Below are positions 63,804 through 64,000 of a DNA stretch of 64,000 nt, piece after piece. The stretch comes from Hydractinia symbiolongicarpus (Eukaryota; Cnidaria; Hydrozoa; Anthoathecata; Hydractiniidae): positions 30,744,001 to 30,808,000 of the forward strand of contig NC_079882.1 in NCBI RefSeq assembly GCF_029227915.1, in the 5' to 3' direction. A program made the translations under genes and the position numbers. The first letter of the stretch is position 1. Every line of letters starts with the position of its first letter. The notes beneath the pieces were generated by a model. The model saw only the letters and a list, made by a program, of their open reading frames with translations, searched no databases and had not been told where the DNA came from.

Positions 63804-64000
63804 ATTTTTTGAAAATGTTTCTATTTCTTCAGCGCGAGCTAACGGCTAGGATTGGTCCCACAGTAACAAATGACTTATTTATCTACATTTCTTAATAAAG
63901 CGCTATCACAGCGCCCAGGTAATCGTTGAGTTCAAGCAATCATGTCAAATTAATAAGAATGTTATTTCTTTGATTCGAATTGTCTCATTTATCACATTTA
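63804..64000 (+). repeat. Partial monomer Q, start of a third 6-mer copy
   Basis: The first 197 bases of a Q monomer, cut by the window end. It has cagcgcccaggtaatcg and ctttgattcg, so it is close to, but not the same as, the Q monomers at 59332 and 61568. The array clearly continues beyond the window. Confidence 0.85.

Larger units (their letters stand above)
1..64000 (+). repeat. Tandem satellite array, ~372 bp monomer, 172 copies
   Basis: The block agttttt(g)aaa recurs every 371-374 bp from the first base to the end, always on this strand, giving 172 monomers (mean about 372.6 bp if one 89 bp duplication is excluded). No inversion, transposon, microsatellite island or unique DNA interrupts it. 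Monomers are clearly homologous throughout but differ by substitutions and by blocks that define named variants. The length is close to two nucleosome repeats, as in many centromeric or pericentromeric satellites; that role is inference. The longest open frames are 61-68 codons, so there is no sign of coding. Every stretch of the window without a gene is this repeat. Confidence 0.98.

Noticed and set aside
1-64000. CRISPR-like or prokaryotic repeat array
   Set aside because: The repeat is ~372 bp with no unique spacers, and no genes of any kind are present. This is classical satellite DNA.
1-64000. Canonical CENP-B box (nTTCGnnnnAnnCGGGn)
   Set aside because: I looked at TTCG contexts such as tttcgttaagtcc and cttcgattggtcc and at their reverse complements. 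None has the required CGGG part at the right distance. A script search would settle it.
1-64000. Identity with known ~360 bp satellites such as the Drosophila 1.688 (359 bp) or Tribolium 360 bp families
   Set aside because: The length is similar, but I do not recognise shared sequence, and no search could be run. The family is left unnamed.

Overview
The whole window is one uninterrupted array of satellite DNA. I see no convincing gene, RNA gene, transposon or unique DNA. I count 172 head-to-tail monomers, all in the same orientation; the last is cut by the window end. Monomer length is very constant: mean about 372.6 bp, almost always 371-374. The single large exception is a 461-462 bp monomer near position 5,000. 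For reference I start each monomer at the A of its agttttt-like block; the first monomer then starts at base 1. The longest reading frames are 61-68 codons and look like chance products of the repeat.

Organism: a long, TE-free, megasatellite-like array points to a eukaryote, most likely centromeric, pericentromeric or subtelomeric heterochromatin from a long-read assembly. The DNA is AT-rich, yet one monomer counted by eye has 15 CpG in 373 bp, about as many as its base composition predicts or more. That argues against a heavily CpG-methylated genome (most vertebrates and plants) and fits many insects and other invertebrates. This is inference. I do not recognise the satellite family.

Monomers fall into named variants, recognised mostly by the 15-45 bases after the start block. 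A: ctttcttc. B: atgtctagattt. C: ctgtctctgtttc. D: ctgtcgctatatc. E: tctgcggcgcgac. F: ctgtcttcatttccta. G: gcgcaatcgtttagg. H: tctgcagcgcaac. I: atgtctctatttct then gcgagc or gcaagc. J: caagttttt with gtcttcg. K: attccttcagcgcgagc. L: cagagcgcgctaacgtc with cagttaaaaatgg or cagttgaaaatgg. M: taattttt with cagcgtgcgctatcg. N: one D/B mosaic. O: accgtctctatttc. P: taattttt or taactttt, often with attatttcagcg. Q: tattttttgaaaatg. T: cagagcgcgctatcg. R and S: single copies. Lower-case a-e are the five members of the 7-mer zone; a resembles O.

Layout: (1) 1-37.4 kb is built from A-N. It contains 6-mer units of about 2,234-2,237 bp (ABCDEF and ABCDGH), an 8-mer of 2,985 bp (21.7-27.7 kb), a near-exact tandem pair of 2,234 bp units (27.8-32.3 kb), and mixed stretches. 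(2) 37.4-41.1 kb is a transition with J, O, P, Q, R and S. (3) 41.1-53.7 kb has a regular alternation of trimer (abc, 1,116 bp) and tetramer (abde, 1,489 bp), giving a 7-mer of about 2,605 bp. (4) 53.7-59.3 kb is a mixed L/M/T/O zone with local duplications. (5) 59.3-64 kb has a 2,236 bp 6-mer (QTOPQP) in two full copies and the start of a third, running off the window.

The pieces do not act as a pathway. What can be read is the history of the array: unequal crossover joins variants at internal break points, block duplication makes higher-order repeats, and short conversion-like patches move sequence between variants. All coordinates and copy comparisons were read by eye, so boundaries can be off by a few to some tens of bases.
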